Shown: positions 20,939-30,349, counted from the stretch's first letter. The stretch: 64,000 nt of DNA from Marinobacter salarius (GCA_000831005.1 CP007152.1:4030001-4094000), one strand, 5' to 3'. Numbers and translations: made by a program. The notes: generated from the sequence alone by a model not told the origin.

Positions 20939-21005
20939 GGCGTGACAAATTACAGTAGAAGGTGAATTCGCGACGACGCAACAAACTATAAAAAGGAGCA
21001 TCGGC

Positions 21006-21800
21006 ATGGGGCGTTTCGACAAGCGGGTAGCCATCGTCACCGGGGCCGGCAGTGGTATCGGCAGGGCCACGGCGGTTCGCCTGGCGCGGGAGGGCGCACA
21101 GGTGGTGATGATGGATATGTCCGAAGCGGGCCTGCTGGATACCGAGGGCCTGATGCCCGAGGGAGCGGAAACCCTGCGTCGCATTGGAGACGTGGCTGAT
21201 GAGGAGCAGGTCAGCGCACTGGTGGGCGAAACTGTCTCGACCTTCGGTCGCATTGACGTGCTGTGCAACGTTGCCGGCATCGCCAGCACCAGTGGTGGTC
21301 ACCCCGATATTACCGGTAACGACCGGGGCGAATGGGAACAGGTGCTGGCGGTGAACCTGATTGGCACCATGCTGTTTATAAAGCATGTGGCGCCCCACAT
21401 GCAGGCCCGCAAGCTGGGCTCGATTGTTAATACCGCCTCGGTGGCCGGTCTTCGCTCCGGTGCCGGTGGTAACGCTTACAGCGCGTCCAAGGCTGGTGTG
21501 GTTAACCTCACCATGACTGCTGCCTGCGATCTGGGTAACGACAATGTACGCGTGAATGCGGTGTGCCCGGGGCTGGTGGAAACCGGAATGACCCAGGCTG
21601 TTTTTGACTATGCCCGCGCCAATGAGAAAGCCCATAAGCTTGGATCGCGGTGTGAATTGCGGCGCTATGGTGCGCCGGAAGAAATTGCCGCCGCCATTCT
21701 GTTCCTGGCCAGTGATGACGCCAGCTACATCACTGGTCAGTCTCTGCCCGTAGACGGCGGCAACACCGCTTCTCTGAACCTGCCTGGAATGAAAGTGTAA
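21006..21800 (+). CDS. SDR-family oxidoreductase
   Basis: The 264-residue NAD(P)-dependent dehydrogenase shows the Rossmann motif TGAGSGIG (residues about 12-19), CNVAGIA in place of NNAG, the catalytic serine in NTASVAGL, and YSASK. AAAAAGGAGCATC precedes ATG 21006. It is the first gene of a rightward operon with thioesterase and acyl-CoA dehydrogenase, so a 3-hydroxyacyl-CoA dehydrogenase role is plausible. Confidence 0.9.
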   Translation: MGRFDKRVAIVTGAGSGIGRATAVRLAREGAQVVMMDMSEAGLLDTEGLMPEGAETLRRIGDVADEEQVSALVGETVSTFGRIDVLCNVAGIASTSGGHPDITGNDRGEWEQVLAVNLIGTMLFIKHVAPHMQARKLGSIVNTASVAGLRSGAGGNAYSASKAGVVNLTMTAACDLGNDNVRVNAVCPGLVETGMTQAVFDYARANEKAHKLGSRCELRRYGAPEEIAAAILFLASDDASYITGQSLPVDGGNTASLNLPGMKV

Positions 21801-22240
21801 TGAGTGAAGACAGCCTGCATATTCGTGGTGGCCAGGACCTGCCAGGATTTCACAATCTGCTGGGGTATCACCAGGTGTCCTGGGAGGAGAACGAAGCGGT
21901 GATTGGCCTGGAACTGCAGCCCTGCCACCTTAATCTGGGCGGCGTGATTCACGGCGGTGTTTTGACCTCGCTGCTGGATATCGCAATGGCGGAGGCCGGC
22001 ACCTACTGTCCGTATCCCGGCCGGATACGCAAAGCCATTACCCTGTCGCTGACGACAACGTTCACCGGGCAGTGTTCCGGTGGGACTATCCGGGTCACCG
22101 GCCGCAAACGGGCCGGCGGCACCCGAATTTTTAACAGCACCGGAGAGGTTCACGACGACAAGGGTAACCTCCTGGCCATCGCCGAAGGCACCTTCCGCAT
22201 TCGCTCCGGGAGTGAGAAACCGGAAGGCGTGCCAATCTGA
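21800..22240 (+). CDS. PaaI-family hotdog thioesterase
   Basis: The 146-residue protein has the hotdog-fold pattern of PaaI thioesterases (LNLGGVIHGGVLTSLLDIAMAEAG). The HGG stretch sits on the central helix. Its ATG overlaps the stop of the SDR gene (TAATG), showing tight coupling. It would hydrolyse an acyl- or aryl-CoA, perhaps to free CoA when the pathway stalls. Confidence 0.88.
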   Translation: MSEDSLHIRGGQDLPGFHNLLGYHQVSWEENEAVIGLELQPCHLNLGGVIHGGVLTSLLDIAMAEAGTYCPYPGRIRKAITLSLTTTFTGQCSGGTIRVTGRKRAGGTRIFNSTGEVHDDKGNLLAIAEGTFRIRSGSEKPEGVPI

Positions 22241-22264
22241 TCCTTCAACCAATGAGGTACTGGA

Positions 22265-23467
22265 ATGTTTGAGCTGTCTGACAAAGCCAAAAAACTGCAG
22301 GCGCAGCTTCACGAATTCATGGACGCCCATATTTACCCGAATGAGCACAAGCACCATGAGCAGGTCGAGCAGGCGGAGAATCGCTGGGCGCCGGTACCGA
22401 TCGTCGAGGAGTTGAAGGTCAAGGCGAAAGCCGCGGGGCTGTGGAACCTGTTCCTGCCCGACAGTGAATTCGGCGCCGGTCTGACCAACTATGAGTACGC
22501 CCATCTGTGTGAAGTCATGGGGCGCTCGGCCATGGCGCCGGAAGTGTTCAACTGCTCCGCGCCGGACACCGGCAACATGGAAACCATCGCCCGCTACGGC
22601 AACAAAGAGCAGCAGGACAAGTGGCTGAAGCCCCTGCTTGATGGCGAGATCCGCTCCTGCTTCTCCATGACCGAGCCTGACGTGGCCTCTTCCGATGCCA
22701 CCAATATTGCCTGTGAAATCCGTCGCGAAGGCGATGAGTATGTGATCAATGGCCGTAAGTGGTGGTCGTCCGGTGCCATGACCACCACCTCTAAAATCGC
22801 CATTGTTATGGGCAAGACCGATCCGGGGGCTGAGAAGCACAAGCAGCAGTCGATGATTCTGGTGCCGCTGGACACGCCGGGCGTGAAGATGATCCGCCCG
22901 CTGACGGTGTTTGGCTACGACCATGCCCCTCACGGCCACGCTGAGATTCAGTATGACAATGTGCGGGTGCCGGTGGACAACATTCTGTTGGGTGAGGGCC
23001 GTGGTTTTGAAATTGCCCAGGGCCGCCTTGGGCCGGGCCGTATTCACCACTGTATGCGCACCATCGGGGTTGCCGAGCGTGCCCTCGAGCTGATGTGCAA
23101 GCGTGCCAATGCCCGCGAGGCTTTCGGTAAGCCGCTGTCGAGTTTCGATTCCATTCGCAAGGATATTGCCCGCAGTCGCATGGAGATTGAACAGGCTCGG
23201 CTGATGACCCTGAAAGCGGCGCACATGATGGACACCGTTGGTAATAAGGTGGCTCGTCAGGAGATTGCGATGATCAAGGTGATCGCACCGAGCATGGCGC
23301 TGAAGGTGTTGGACCGGGCGATTCAGGTTCACGGTGGCGCGGGTGTGTCTCAGGACACCTTCCTGGCCGAAGCCTGGGCCAAGGTGCGGACGTTGCGGCT
23401 GGCGGACGGGCCGGATGAGGTGCATCTGGATTCTGTCGCCAAGATCGAACTTCGCCAATACCGCTAA
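22265..23467 (+). CDS. Acyl-CoA dehydrogenase
   Basis: The 400-residue FAD enzyme oxidises an acyl-CoA to the enoyl-CoA. Family signatures are CFSMTEPDVASSDATNI (FAD and substrate binding), GRKWWSSGA, and the C-terminal QVHGGAGVSQDTFLAEAWAKVRTLRLADGPDEVH. The long N-terminal helix and ADGPDEVH ending resemble the ACAD10/11-like group. It is third in the operon. A palindromic repeat follows. Confidence 0.93.
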   Translation: MFELSDKAKKLQAQLHEFMDAHIYPNEHKHHEQVEQAENRWAPVPIVEELKVKAKAAGLWNLFLPDSEFGAGLTNYEYAHLCEVMGRSAMAPEVFNCSAPDTGNMETIARYGNKEQQDKWLKPLLDGEIRSCFSMTEPDVASSDATNIACEIRREGDEYVINGRKWWSSGAMTTTSKIAIVMGKTDPGAEKHKQQSMILVPLDTPGVKMIRPLTVFGYDHAPHGHAEIQYDNVRVPVDNILLGEGRGFEIAQGRLGPGRIHHCMRTIGVAERALELMCKRANAREAFGKPLSSFDSIRKDIARSRMEIEQARLMTLKAAHMMDTVGNKVARQEIAMIKVIAPSMALKVLDRAIQVHGGAGVSQDTFLAEAWAKVRTLRLADGPDEVHLDSVAKIELRQYR

Positions 23468-23496
23468 ACCAATAACCTCTGAATCAGGGGGAGAGC

Positions 23497-23597
23497 GGCC
23501 GTGGTGGTGTCCTTCCGGGACACGCCGTGAATACGTCCATGTAGCTTGAGCAAAACATCCCTGTTTTGCACAGTCCCGGAAGGACACCACCACGGCC
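23497..23597. repeat. Palindromic intergenic repeat, family R, copy 2
   Basis: A perfect 24-bp inverted repeat (23497-23520 and 23574-23597) encloses a core with TACGTCCATGTA and an inner stem CAAAACATCCCTGTTTTG. The core matches copy 1 (718-827) in order and loop sequence, while the inner and outer stems have changed on both sides. It lies between the dehydrogenase and a second SDR gene. Confidence 0.75.
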
Positions 23598-23626
23598 ACT
23601 CCCATGCTTCAGTGTATGAGGATCGA

Positions 23627-24397
23627 ATGATGGTAAATCCGCTTTTTGATATGACCGGAAAAGTTGCCCTGATCACCGGTTCCACTAAAGGCATCGGCCG
23701 TTCCATCGCCGAAGAAATGGCTCGCCTGGGTGCCAAAGTTGTCATCTCCAGCCGCAAGGCCGATGCCTGTGAACAGGTCGCCAACGATTTGAAAGAGCAG
23801 GGCTACGAAGCCATCGCCATTCCCTGCCATGTGGGTAAGAAGGAAGACCTGCAGAACCTGGTGGATAAAACCAACGAAGCCTGGGGTTCTATCGATGTGC
23901 TGGTGTGCAACGCCGCCACCAACCCGGTCTACGGCACCACCGCCGAAATGACCGACGAAGCCTGGGACAAGATCATGGACACCAACGTCAAAGGCACCTT
24001 CTGGCTCACCAACATGGTGCTGCCGCAGATGGCCGAGAAGGGTGAAGGTGCGGTTGTTCTTCTGTCCAGCATCGCCGGAATCCGCGGCAATACCACCATC
24101 GGTACTTACGGTGTTTCCAAGGCAGCGGAAGCGGCGCTGGCCCGGAATCTGGCAGTGGAGTGGGGGCCAAAGGGTATTCGAGTGAACAGCATCGCCCCCG
24201 GCCTGATCAAAACCGACTTTGCCAAAGCCCTGTGGGAAGACCCGGTCCGCGTTAAACGCGCCGAAGACAAAACCCCACTGCGCAGAATCGGTGACCCGGT
24301 CGACATCGCCGGCTTGGCCGTCTTCCTGTCAACAAAGGCGAGTGCCTACGTCACCGGACAGGTCATCGTAGCCGACGGCGGCGAAACCATTTGTTAA
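23627..24397 (+). CDS. SDR-family oxidoreductase
   Basis: The 256-residue dehydrogenase has the nucleotide motif TGSTKGIG, CNAATNP, the catalytic serine in LSSIAGI, and YGVSK. C-terminal YVTGQVIVADGG is typical of the family. ATG 23627 or the next codon 23630 can be the start; GAGG lies 5 or 8 bases before. The frame upstream of it crosses the palindromic repeat and is rejected. It is probably part of the same acyl-CoA pathway. Confidence 0.9.
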   Translation: MMVNPLFDMTGKVALITGSTKGIGRSIAEEMARLGAKVVISSRKADACEQVANDLKEQGYEAIAIPCHVGKKEDLQNLVDKTNEAWGSIDVLVCNAATNPVYGTTAEMTDEAWDKIMDTNVKGTFWLTNMVLPQMAEKGEGAVVLLSSIAGIRGNTTIGTYGVSKAAEAALARNLAVEWGPKGIRVNSIAPGLIKTDFAKALWEDPVRVKRAEDKTPLRRIGDPVDIAGLAVFLSTKASAYVTGQVIVADGGETIC

Positions 24398-24426
24398 GAA
24401 GGCATCACCGAAAGCACGCCGAGGCA

Positions 24427-24520
24427 GGTGGGTGGGGGTGCCTTTGTGCAGGGAAAAAGGTGTCCGAGCGCAGCGAGTTCTTTTTCCCGGAAGAAAGACA
24501 CCCCACCGCCGGCCGCTGCC
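24427..24520. repeat. Nested palindromic repeat (second family)
   Basis: GGGAAAAAG (24451-24459) pairs with CTTTTTCCC (24480-24488) around a loop holding GTCCGAGCGCAGCGAG. Outside it, GGTGGGGGTGCCTTT (24431-24445) pairs imperfectly with AAAGACACCCCACC (24494-24507). It lies exactly between an SDR gene and the truncated end of an RND pump gene, and it may mark the point where the pump gene was lost. Confidence 0.6.
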
Positions 24521-24532
24521 CCCATGCCGGCA

Positions 24533-25084
24533 CTATGCATATTCAGAGCCGAAAACCTGCACGCTGCCGATACCTGTTACCCGTCCAATGGGTTCGGCTA
24601 ACTCGGAGCTGATAAAATCGGCGATATCCAGCTTGCTGAGGCGACCGTCGGTAGAGACGAATGCCATTACCATCAGAAAGCTGGTGCTGGATTTCTCAAC
24701 GCTGATCCCCTGCTGGCGCACCACTTCCGGGAGTCGCGGCTCCGCCAGTTTGAGCTTGTTCTGCACCTGGACCTGGGCAATGTCTGGATCGGTGCCCGCC
24801 GCAAAGGTGAGAGTAACCGTAGCATGGCCTGAGGAATCCGCTGTCGAACCCATATAAAGCAGATTGTCGAGGCCCGTCATCTCTTGTTCAATAACCTGAA
24901 CCACCGTATTGGACACTGTGTCCGCCGAGGCGCCAGGATAATCTGCCTGAATTTCCACCGCCGGCGGCGCCACTGACGGGTATCGCTGGATCGGCAAAAC
25001 AAAGATCGCCATGATACCCGCCAGCATGGCGACAATGGCCAGAACCCAGGAAAAAACGGGCCTGGAAATGAAGAAATTGATCAT
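24533..25084 (-). pseudogene. RND efflux pump permease, N-terminal fragment
   Basis: The 183 residues match the first part of AcrB/MexB-type pumps (MINFFISRPVFSWVLAIVAMLAG, PGASADTVSNTVVQVIEQEM, GSVQVFGSEYA). Family members have about 1040 residues, so some 850 are missing. The coding stops right where the pattern GSEYAM would continue, and repeat DNA follows. No further pump sequence is seen in other frames, so this is a true truncation, unlike the one-base frameshifts elsewhere. The start overlaps the stop of the adaptor gene. Confidence 0.88.
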
Positions 25085-26334
25085 TGTGCGAGGCCCTCGT
25101 CTTCGGAGGCGTTCTTCTTCGGATTATTCGTGCCACTGGCTTGCTGGTTTTGGGTGGGATGTAATGGAATATCCGCTGCGACCGGCTTCACCTTGGCTCC
25201 AGGCCTAACCTTTTGCAGACCGGACACAATGAGGCGATCCCCCGGTTCCAGCCCCTTTTCCACCAGCCAGAAAGCGCCAATGGCCCGCTCTGCCTCTAAC
25301 TGGCGGGCGACAACTTCACCCTCCGGGTTGACCAGCAACGCGGTGGCCTCTCCTTGCGGGTTACGGCTCACGCCCTGCTGCGGCGCCAGAATGGCGTTGT
25401 CCCGAACCCCCTCACTCAGACGAACGCGCACATACATACCTGGCAGGAGATCTTCGTCTGGATTGGGAAAAACGGCTCTCACAGTGACGGAACTCGTGCT
25501 TTGGTTGACGGTAACATCCGTAACGTCAACGCGACCTCTGTGGGGATAGGCGGTACCGTCTTCGCGCAACAAAACAGTCTCGGCTTCATTTGGGCCAGCC
25601 TCAGAAGCAGCGCCCTCCTTCAGAGACGACCGAATTCGAGCCAGTTTTTCAACCGGTAGCTGAATATCGACATACATGGGATCAAGCTGCACCACGCGCG
25701 CCAGGATCTGGGGTTGATTGGCGGTCACCAGCGCACCCTCCGTGTACAGTGTCGGGCCAATGCGCCCTGCGATGGGAGCCTTGACCTCGGTATACTCCAG
25801 TTCGATACCAGCAGTTTCGACCATAGCCTGGGATCGGGAGACATTCGCCCGGGCTGTCTCCAAGGCCGATAACGCTTCATCACGTTGACGCTTGCTGACC
25901 GCGTTCTTCTCAAACAAGTCTGACGTACGTGCCCACTCCCGTTGCGCCTGTCGCAATTCGGCCTGTGCGCGCTCCAGTTCTGCCTGGGCCCGTTGATGGG
26001 CAGCACGGTATCGGTTGGGGTCGATCTGGTAGAGGACCTCACCTGCTTTGACCTGGGCGCCTTGTTCAAACAAGCGCTCCTGCAAAATGCCCGTGACTTG
26101 CGGCCTCACCTCCGAGATACGGTAAGCGGCGGTTCTGCCCGGCAGTTCCATTGAAAGATTCACACGCTGCGACTGCATCTCAACAACTCCTACTTCCGGA
26201 GGCGGCGGTGCAGACTTCTCAGCCTTTGCCTGACCGGGGGAATTGTCACAACCAGCCAGCAACAAAGCCGCCATCCACATTGGCAACATGCGGACCCCGA
26301 ATAGACGCGCCATCAAACTCTTTTCTGTTTCCAT
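25081..26334 (-). CDS. RND efflux periplasmic adaptor lipoprotein (MFP)
   Basis: The 417-residue protein links an inner-membrane RND pump to an outer-membrane channel. A lipobox LLLAGC lies near residue 29. The lipoyl half-motifs (RPQVTGILQERLFEQGAQVKAGEVLYQIDP and IAGRIGPTLYTEGALV), a helical hairpin rich in Q, A and E, and the barrel domain are in order. ATG 26334 (METEKS) follows AGAGG. Its pump gene downstream is truncated, so the adaptor may now serve another pump or be useless. Confidence 0.9.
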   Translation of the reverse strand: METEKSLMARLFGVRMLPMWMAALLLAGCDNSPGQAKAEKSAPPPPEVGVVEMQSQRVNLSMELPGRTAAYRISEVRPQVTGILQERLFEQGAQVKAGEVLYQIDPNRYRAAHQRAQAELERAQAELRQAQREWARTSDLFEKNAVSKRQRDEALSALETARANVSRSQAMVETAGIELEYTEVKAPIAGRIGPTLYTEGALVTANQPQILARVVQLDPMYVDIQLPVEKLARIRSSLKEGAASEAGPNEAETVLLREDGTAYPHRGRVDVTDVTVNQSTSSVTVRAVFPNPDEDLLPGMYVRVRLSEGVRDNAILAPQQGVSRNPQGEATALLVNPEGEVVARQLEAERAIGAFWLVEKGLEPGDRLIVSGLQKVRPGAKVKPVAADIPLHPTQNQQASGTNNPKKNASEDEGLAQ

Positions 26335-26390
26335 ATAGCTAACCTCTGAATGGGCCAAAGACTCAAAAACCGTTCGATCCATGCCTTTAT

Positions 26391-27388
26391 TTATAACCAG
26401 GTAGACAGAACGATCGATCCAAACTGATCGACGCCGTCCTTTTCCTCGAATTCTTCGCTACGCCATAGGTAGGTGTAGGCGATCTGCCAGCGATCCCAGG
26501 TCAATGCCGCACCCACCTGGGCGTCGCCAACCCATTCGCGGCTATCAACCGAGTGGCTGTCCTCGAAACTGTTGCCGTCGAGCAGCAGGTTGTGCGCCAT
26601 ATAGCGCCCTTCAACGGCAGCGAAGACGTACCAGCTAAAGCCCTGATCCCGCCGAAAAGAGGATTGCCCGCCTTGTGCAGGAGCGACTGACGGAATGCCG
26701 AAACTACGATCAAGCCCCTCCCCCAAACGAAACCCAAGGCCGCCGGAAGCGTAGGTATACAGGTTGCCGAGCGCAAACCCGGCAGACGGCCCATATTCAA
26801 TGGTCAGCCCAGAAAAGTTTTGCTTCATAAGCCAGGCACGTTCATAACCGAAATTGATGATTGGCTCGTTATCAAGCTGGTTATCCCAACCCCTCGGCTT
26901 GTCTGCCGCAATCAGTTCATGGAAATTTCGTTGGACTACTTCAGCACCAGAAGCCGGTCCTACGATGCCCACGTCGATATGCAGGCTGTCTGTCAAACGC
27001 AAACCACCGTGCTCCCTTTCGCTTAGTAGCGAAATCCCGCCAAACAAAAGGCCGGCATAGGGACGGTCATCTTTAATAAGCGCTTCAACCTTTATATCTT
27101 CCGGCGTATACATCTGTTGACCTAGCGATATGTTGCGCCGGCAAGACTACTGCCAGACCAGCCCGGAATGACGTCCGCAAGACGGCGGGTCCAATGTCGA
27201 TCAGGGGGCTCAAAGGCCCAGATCACCTCTGCGCCGTTGGTGTATTGACCATCGCCGCCGGCGGAAAACGCATCATTTTCTACTTTCAGGGACAGCAGGC
27301 CTTCAGCGGAAGCTGATGTCACAAGAGAACCCAGCAACAGACCTGAGCACCAATTCCGATAACGCTTTCTGCAACATCCAGATTTCAC
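26391..27388 (-). pseudogene. lpxR: Lipid A deacylase LpxR-like outer-membrane protein, split by a frameshift
   Basis: LpxR removes the 3'-acyloxyacyl chain of lipid A in the outer membrane. GTG 27388 follows AGAGGA and starts a signal peptide (GLLLGSLVTSASA) and LKVENDAFSAGGDGQYTNG, a family signature. The frame breaks at about 27130; one added base gives YSLGQQMYTPEDI, the best-known LpxR motif, and DDRPYAG. The second frame then runs to 26391 with a beta-barrel pattern ending in a hydrophobic residue string. The intact protein would have about 331 residues. Confidence 0.85.
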
Positions 27389-27658
27389 TGAAGGTTCCTC
27401 TGCCAAAGCTGGGTTGAACCGGATGCAAAAGAACTTGCTCCAGGATGCTGACATACCTTCCGCTACGGCGACTTTTGGTCGCCGGCCAGAAATGATGAGA
27501 CGGCTGCCCACACAAATTGTTCAATCTGTTCAGTATAAACTAAACGTAACACAATTAATGATTGACCGCTAGCCGTGATGGAACTGTCCTGTCCCGGTGG
27601 AATGTGCGGAACGCTCCCGTTCTAATCTTGTCGCTCGCGCCTGAAAAATGTCTCGGGT

Positions 27659-28105
27659 TCAGGAATTTTTGAGGTTGACGGAATTTTCCATAACCCGCTC
27701 AAAAACACGCAGGGCGACTTCCAGGTCGTTATTTTCAATGCCTTTCAGCATCTTCTCTCGCAAGACATTCGCCCGCTCATTCAGTTCGCTCATAAAGCGC
27801 TCACCGGCATTGGTAAGGTACAGCAGCCTGACGCGGCGATCACGCTTACAGTGCCGGCGTTCAATCAGACCCTGCTCCTCGAGGCTGTCAAGCAGGCGGA
27901 CCAATGTCGGATTCTCGATGGTCATCAAATGGGCTAACTCTCGCTGGGTCAATCCTCCACCACCACGCTGCAGGCAGACCATGGTGAACCAGCGAGCTTG
28001 GGTAACCCCCAGGTCTTTCAGGCGCTCATCCAACAACTTACGCCAGCACCTTGCTACCCGGGCATTGGTGAATGGAAACTGATCTCGAGGGGTTTGTGGG
28101 TCCAT
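27659..28105 (-). CDS. MarR/SlyA-family transcriptional regulator
   Basis: The 148-residue winged-helix regulator has the MarR pattern: LGVTQARWFTMVCLQR, the recognition region LTQRELAHLMTIENPTLVRLLDSLEEQGLIER, and the wing CKRDRRVRLLYLT. It is upstream of lpxR-like and efflux adaptor genes on the same strand, so it probably controls that group in response to a small ligand. This is inferred from position. Confidence 0.9.
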   Translation of the reverse strand: MDPQTPRDQFPFTNARVARCWRKLLDERLKDLGVTQARWFTMVCLQRGGGGLTQRELAHLMTIENPTLVRLLDSLEEQGLIERRHCKRDRRVRLLYLTNAGERFMSELNERANVLREKMLKGIENNDLEVALRVFERVMENSVNLKNS

Positions 28106-28347
28106 GTCACTGTCCTGCTATTGATGATTCAGTAACAGTAAATCGTAAGCTAATCATATAGACAAGCGTCGGTTACACATTAGCCAGGTTTGCGCCAGAT
28201 CAATATGCAACATCACGCGGATTCCGAGGCCAGCTAAGGAACCTCTCCTTCCAGTGAGACAGGTAACTCCTCACTTCTTCAGAGACAGGAGGCCTTCAGC
28301 GTATTGTCGCCCTGGTGGACACCCTTGCTGCGTGACCGGCAGCCGGC

Positions 28348-28594
28348 TTAAAAAAGCTGGCGCCGAGCGCTCCACAACGCCGTAGCATCTTCACTCGAAA
28401 CCAGCCCGGTCTTCGGCACGGCGTCTTCCAGGCAATCCGCATCAGCTAAGGTCAGTCCCCAGTCGAGTAGAGTATGCGGGGTCGACAACAAGGCCAAGTT
28501 CCGCTTATCGCCCAGAATGGCATGAACTCGGGGGTTGGGTGACCAAAAAACCAGTAGTTCAATAGGTTGAGAGTGTTTTTGGGCTATTTTTCAC
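28348..28594 (-). pseudogene. Possible small protein-coding remnant
   Basis: A frame ending at 28348 reads about 80 protein-like residues (PIELLVFWSPNPRVHAILGD then TLLDWGLTLADADCLEDA). No ATG opens it. A GTG at 28594 would be in frame only if the run of five A after it were one shorter. AGAGGG lies about 13 bases before that GTG. The rest of 28106-28716 shows nothing further. No family was recognised. Confidence 0.3.
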
Positions 28595-28716
28595 GTTTGT
28601 CTGCCAACCCTCTGACAGCGGTAAAAGGGAAATTACAACAATCTTCAATACTGCACTTATCTAGGGTTTTGATTCCTCATGGATGCGAAATGGTTGAATT
28701 TGAGGAGCTGGGTCGC

Positions 28717-29034
28717 TCAGGCATGACCTGAATCATCATCAGTGGGGGCGCCCTCTGACTCCTCTTCCATCACTTCAGCAACGAGTTCTTCGGCTACAGG
28801 ATCTGTCTCACCATCGTTCTCTCGAATTACTATATACCAGCCAAGAATCAACCCGACGACATTATCCCCTGGGCCTTCTTCTAGGTGTTCTAAAAGAAGT
28901 CCCTCACTGCTTTCACAGATCTGCTTGACCACGTTCCAGTCGAATTCGATCTTGCCTGTCTCAAGGCGTTTGAGCCCGAGATCTGCGAAAGATAGATGAT
29001 CCGGAATGACCACACGCGCCTTACGTTGCTCCAT
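28717..29034 (-). CDS. Hypothetical acidic protein
   Basis: The 105-residue protein begins with RKARVVIPDHLSFADLGLKRLETGKIEFDW and ends in a strongly acidic tail (EEESEGAPTDDDSG). AAGGAGCTC precedes ATG 29034. It is the last gene of a leftward run with the next three entries. I do not recognise the family; the acidic tail may bind a basic partner. Confidence 0.6.
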   Translation of the reverse strand: MEQRKARVVIPDHLSFADLGLKRLETGKIEFDWNVVKQICESSEGLLLEHLEEGPGDNVVGLILGWYIVIRENDGETDPVAEELVAEVMEEESEGAPTDDDSGHA

Positions 29035-29061
29035 TGAAGAGCTCCTTGTTTATTCGGATGC

Positions 29062-29761
29062 TCAAACCTTAATCGTCCGTAGCTTATCGATCAAATTCAT
29101 GTATCGCTTCCCAAAGACGAACTCCGAGCCATCGAGCCAGGCGTTCTCAATCTCCGATAAGCGCCCTCCTGCCGGCGGAGGTCAAAGGCTGGCGTTGCGT
29201 GAATACTTCGCGCCTTGATTTGTCGCTCAAAACAGCGTTCAGCTGGTAAACAACGCCGGCTGATTTCGGATCGCCGTCCGAGTAAAAGAATGAGATCAGC
29301 TGGAGAGCATGAATGTCCGACAGCGGGATTCCCCCATTGTGACGAGATTGGCTCGATTCCTTCCCGAACTGCCCTGATTTGCGATCGAACACCGGCCGGC
29401 TTGCCGAGCGATAAAGAACGTAGCCAATTGTGAGGTACCCGGGAATCAGGATGAACAGTGCGATAAACGCAAACTTGCGCCAGGTGTCGACGACCAGAAT
29501 CATCGGCAGGGTAATCAGAACAAGCATCACAGCCATCAGGATCTTCAGCGAGGATGGCAATGCAAATGTCAGAGCAAGTGGCCCGAGGGAAACGAGCCTC
29601 CGGCGTAGAAGCACGCTTTGCGTGTCCAGCGGAGACCATGAGACCTTGCTGGCAAAGTGGTCCGCATACTGACTTGTATCAACGGGCCCAGGATTAAAGC
29701 GATGTTTCATTCGAGCCCGAAACTCAGCCCACCCCAGAAATTTCAGCACAGTTTTCTTCAT
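29062..29761 (-). pseudogene. Hypothetical membrane protein, split by a frameshift
   Basis: ATG 29761 overlaps the stop of the next gene upstream (ATGA). Two hydrophobic segments (ILMAVMLVLITLPMILVV and FAFIALFILIPGYLTIGYVLY) are followed by a soluble part. The frame ends at 29147, but removing one base from the CCC at 29164-29166 gives GRRRLSEIENAWLDGSEFVFGKRYMNLIDK and a stop at 29062. The full protein would have about 232 residues. Family not recognised. Confidence 0.6.
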
Positions 29762-30060
29762 GGCTTTGATTGCGACCAACGATGTTGATTACCGAGTGAT
29801 GTTGCGTTAACCAGGGCATTCAGGATCCGTAGCAAGACGAAATAAAGCAACATCCAGGGAGCCGACAACAGAAGCATCAGTGGCCACAGGTTGCTAGCCA
29901 GAAGGAATGCGATGATTGTGTACGCGGTGATGAGGGCGCCTATGACCGCTGAAACGACTGCAGGGGACTTCCAATGACCGCGAAGAACTCTCAAGGTGAC
30001 GAACTGGAGAATGACGTAGGCGGCAAAAGCCAGGAACAGCAGTTCAATCTTCAACGGCAC
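29758..30060 (-). CDS. Small membrane protein
   Basis: The 100-residue protein has three hydrophobic segments (ELLFLAFAAYVILQFVTL, VVSAVIGALITAYTIIAFLL, LMLLLSAPWMLLYFVLL). It overlaps both neighbours, so the four genes 30349 to 28717 are likely one operon. No family is recognised. Confidence 0.6.
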   Translation of the reverse strand: MPLKIELLFLAFAAYVILQFVTLRVLRGHWKSPAVVSAVIGALITAYTIIAFLLASNLWPLMLLLSAPWMLLYFVLLRILNALVNATSLGNQHRWSQSKP

Positions 30061-30349
30061 TCCTGATCTTTCTGCCGACGTCTATCCAGTCTAGGAGAGA
30101 CTCATGAGTTTCATCCAGCTGAGTTGGGTGGATGCTCACCGATCCGTAGCCACCATCAGGAGTGATTGCGTAGGCCGCCACTCTAAATGCCTCTATCCCT
30201 GACGATAGAACGGCAATCACATCCGAATTAGATTCCGCAACAATGGCACAGTGACCTGTGTACCCGGCGGGCAGGTAACTGGTTGCCACCTCGCCGCCAA
30301 TTTGATCTGCGACCTGTGCGATCACGATTCCACTAATTTGGGTCTTCAA
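30044..30349 (-). CDS. Hypothetical protein
   Basis: The 101-residue soluble protein has alternating hydrophobic pattern (SGIVIAQVADQIGGEVATSYLPAG, HCAIVAESNSDVIAVLSSG). It is the first gene of a leftward run of four. Its 3' end overlaps the next gene by 17 bases. The family was not recognised. Confidence 0.55.
   Translation of the reverse strand: MKTQISGIVIAQVADQIGGEVATSYLPAGYTGHCAIVAESNSDVIAVLSSGIEAFRVAAYAITPDGGYGSVSIHPTQLDETHESLLDWIDVGRKIRSAVED

Noticed and set aside
28106..28347. Possible element attachment site in the gene-free stretch after marR
   Set aside because: No tRNA end and no direct repeat with the right side of the island was seen.
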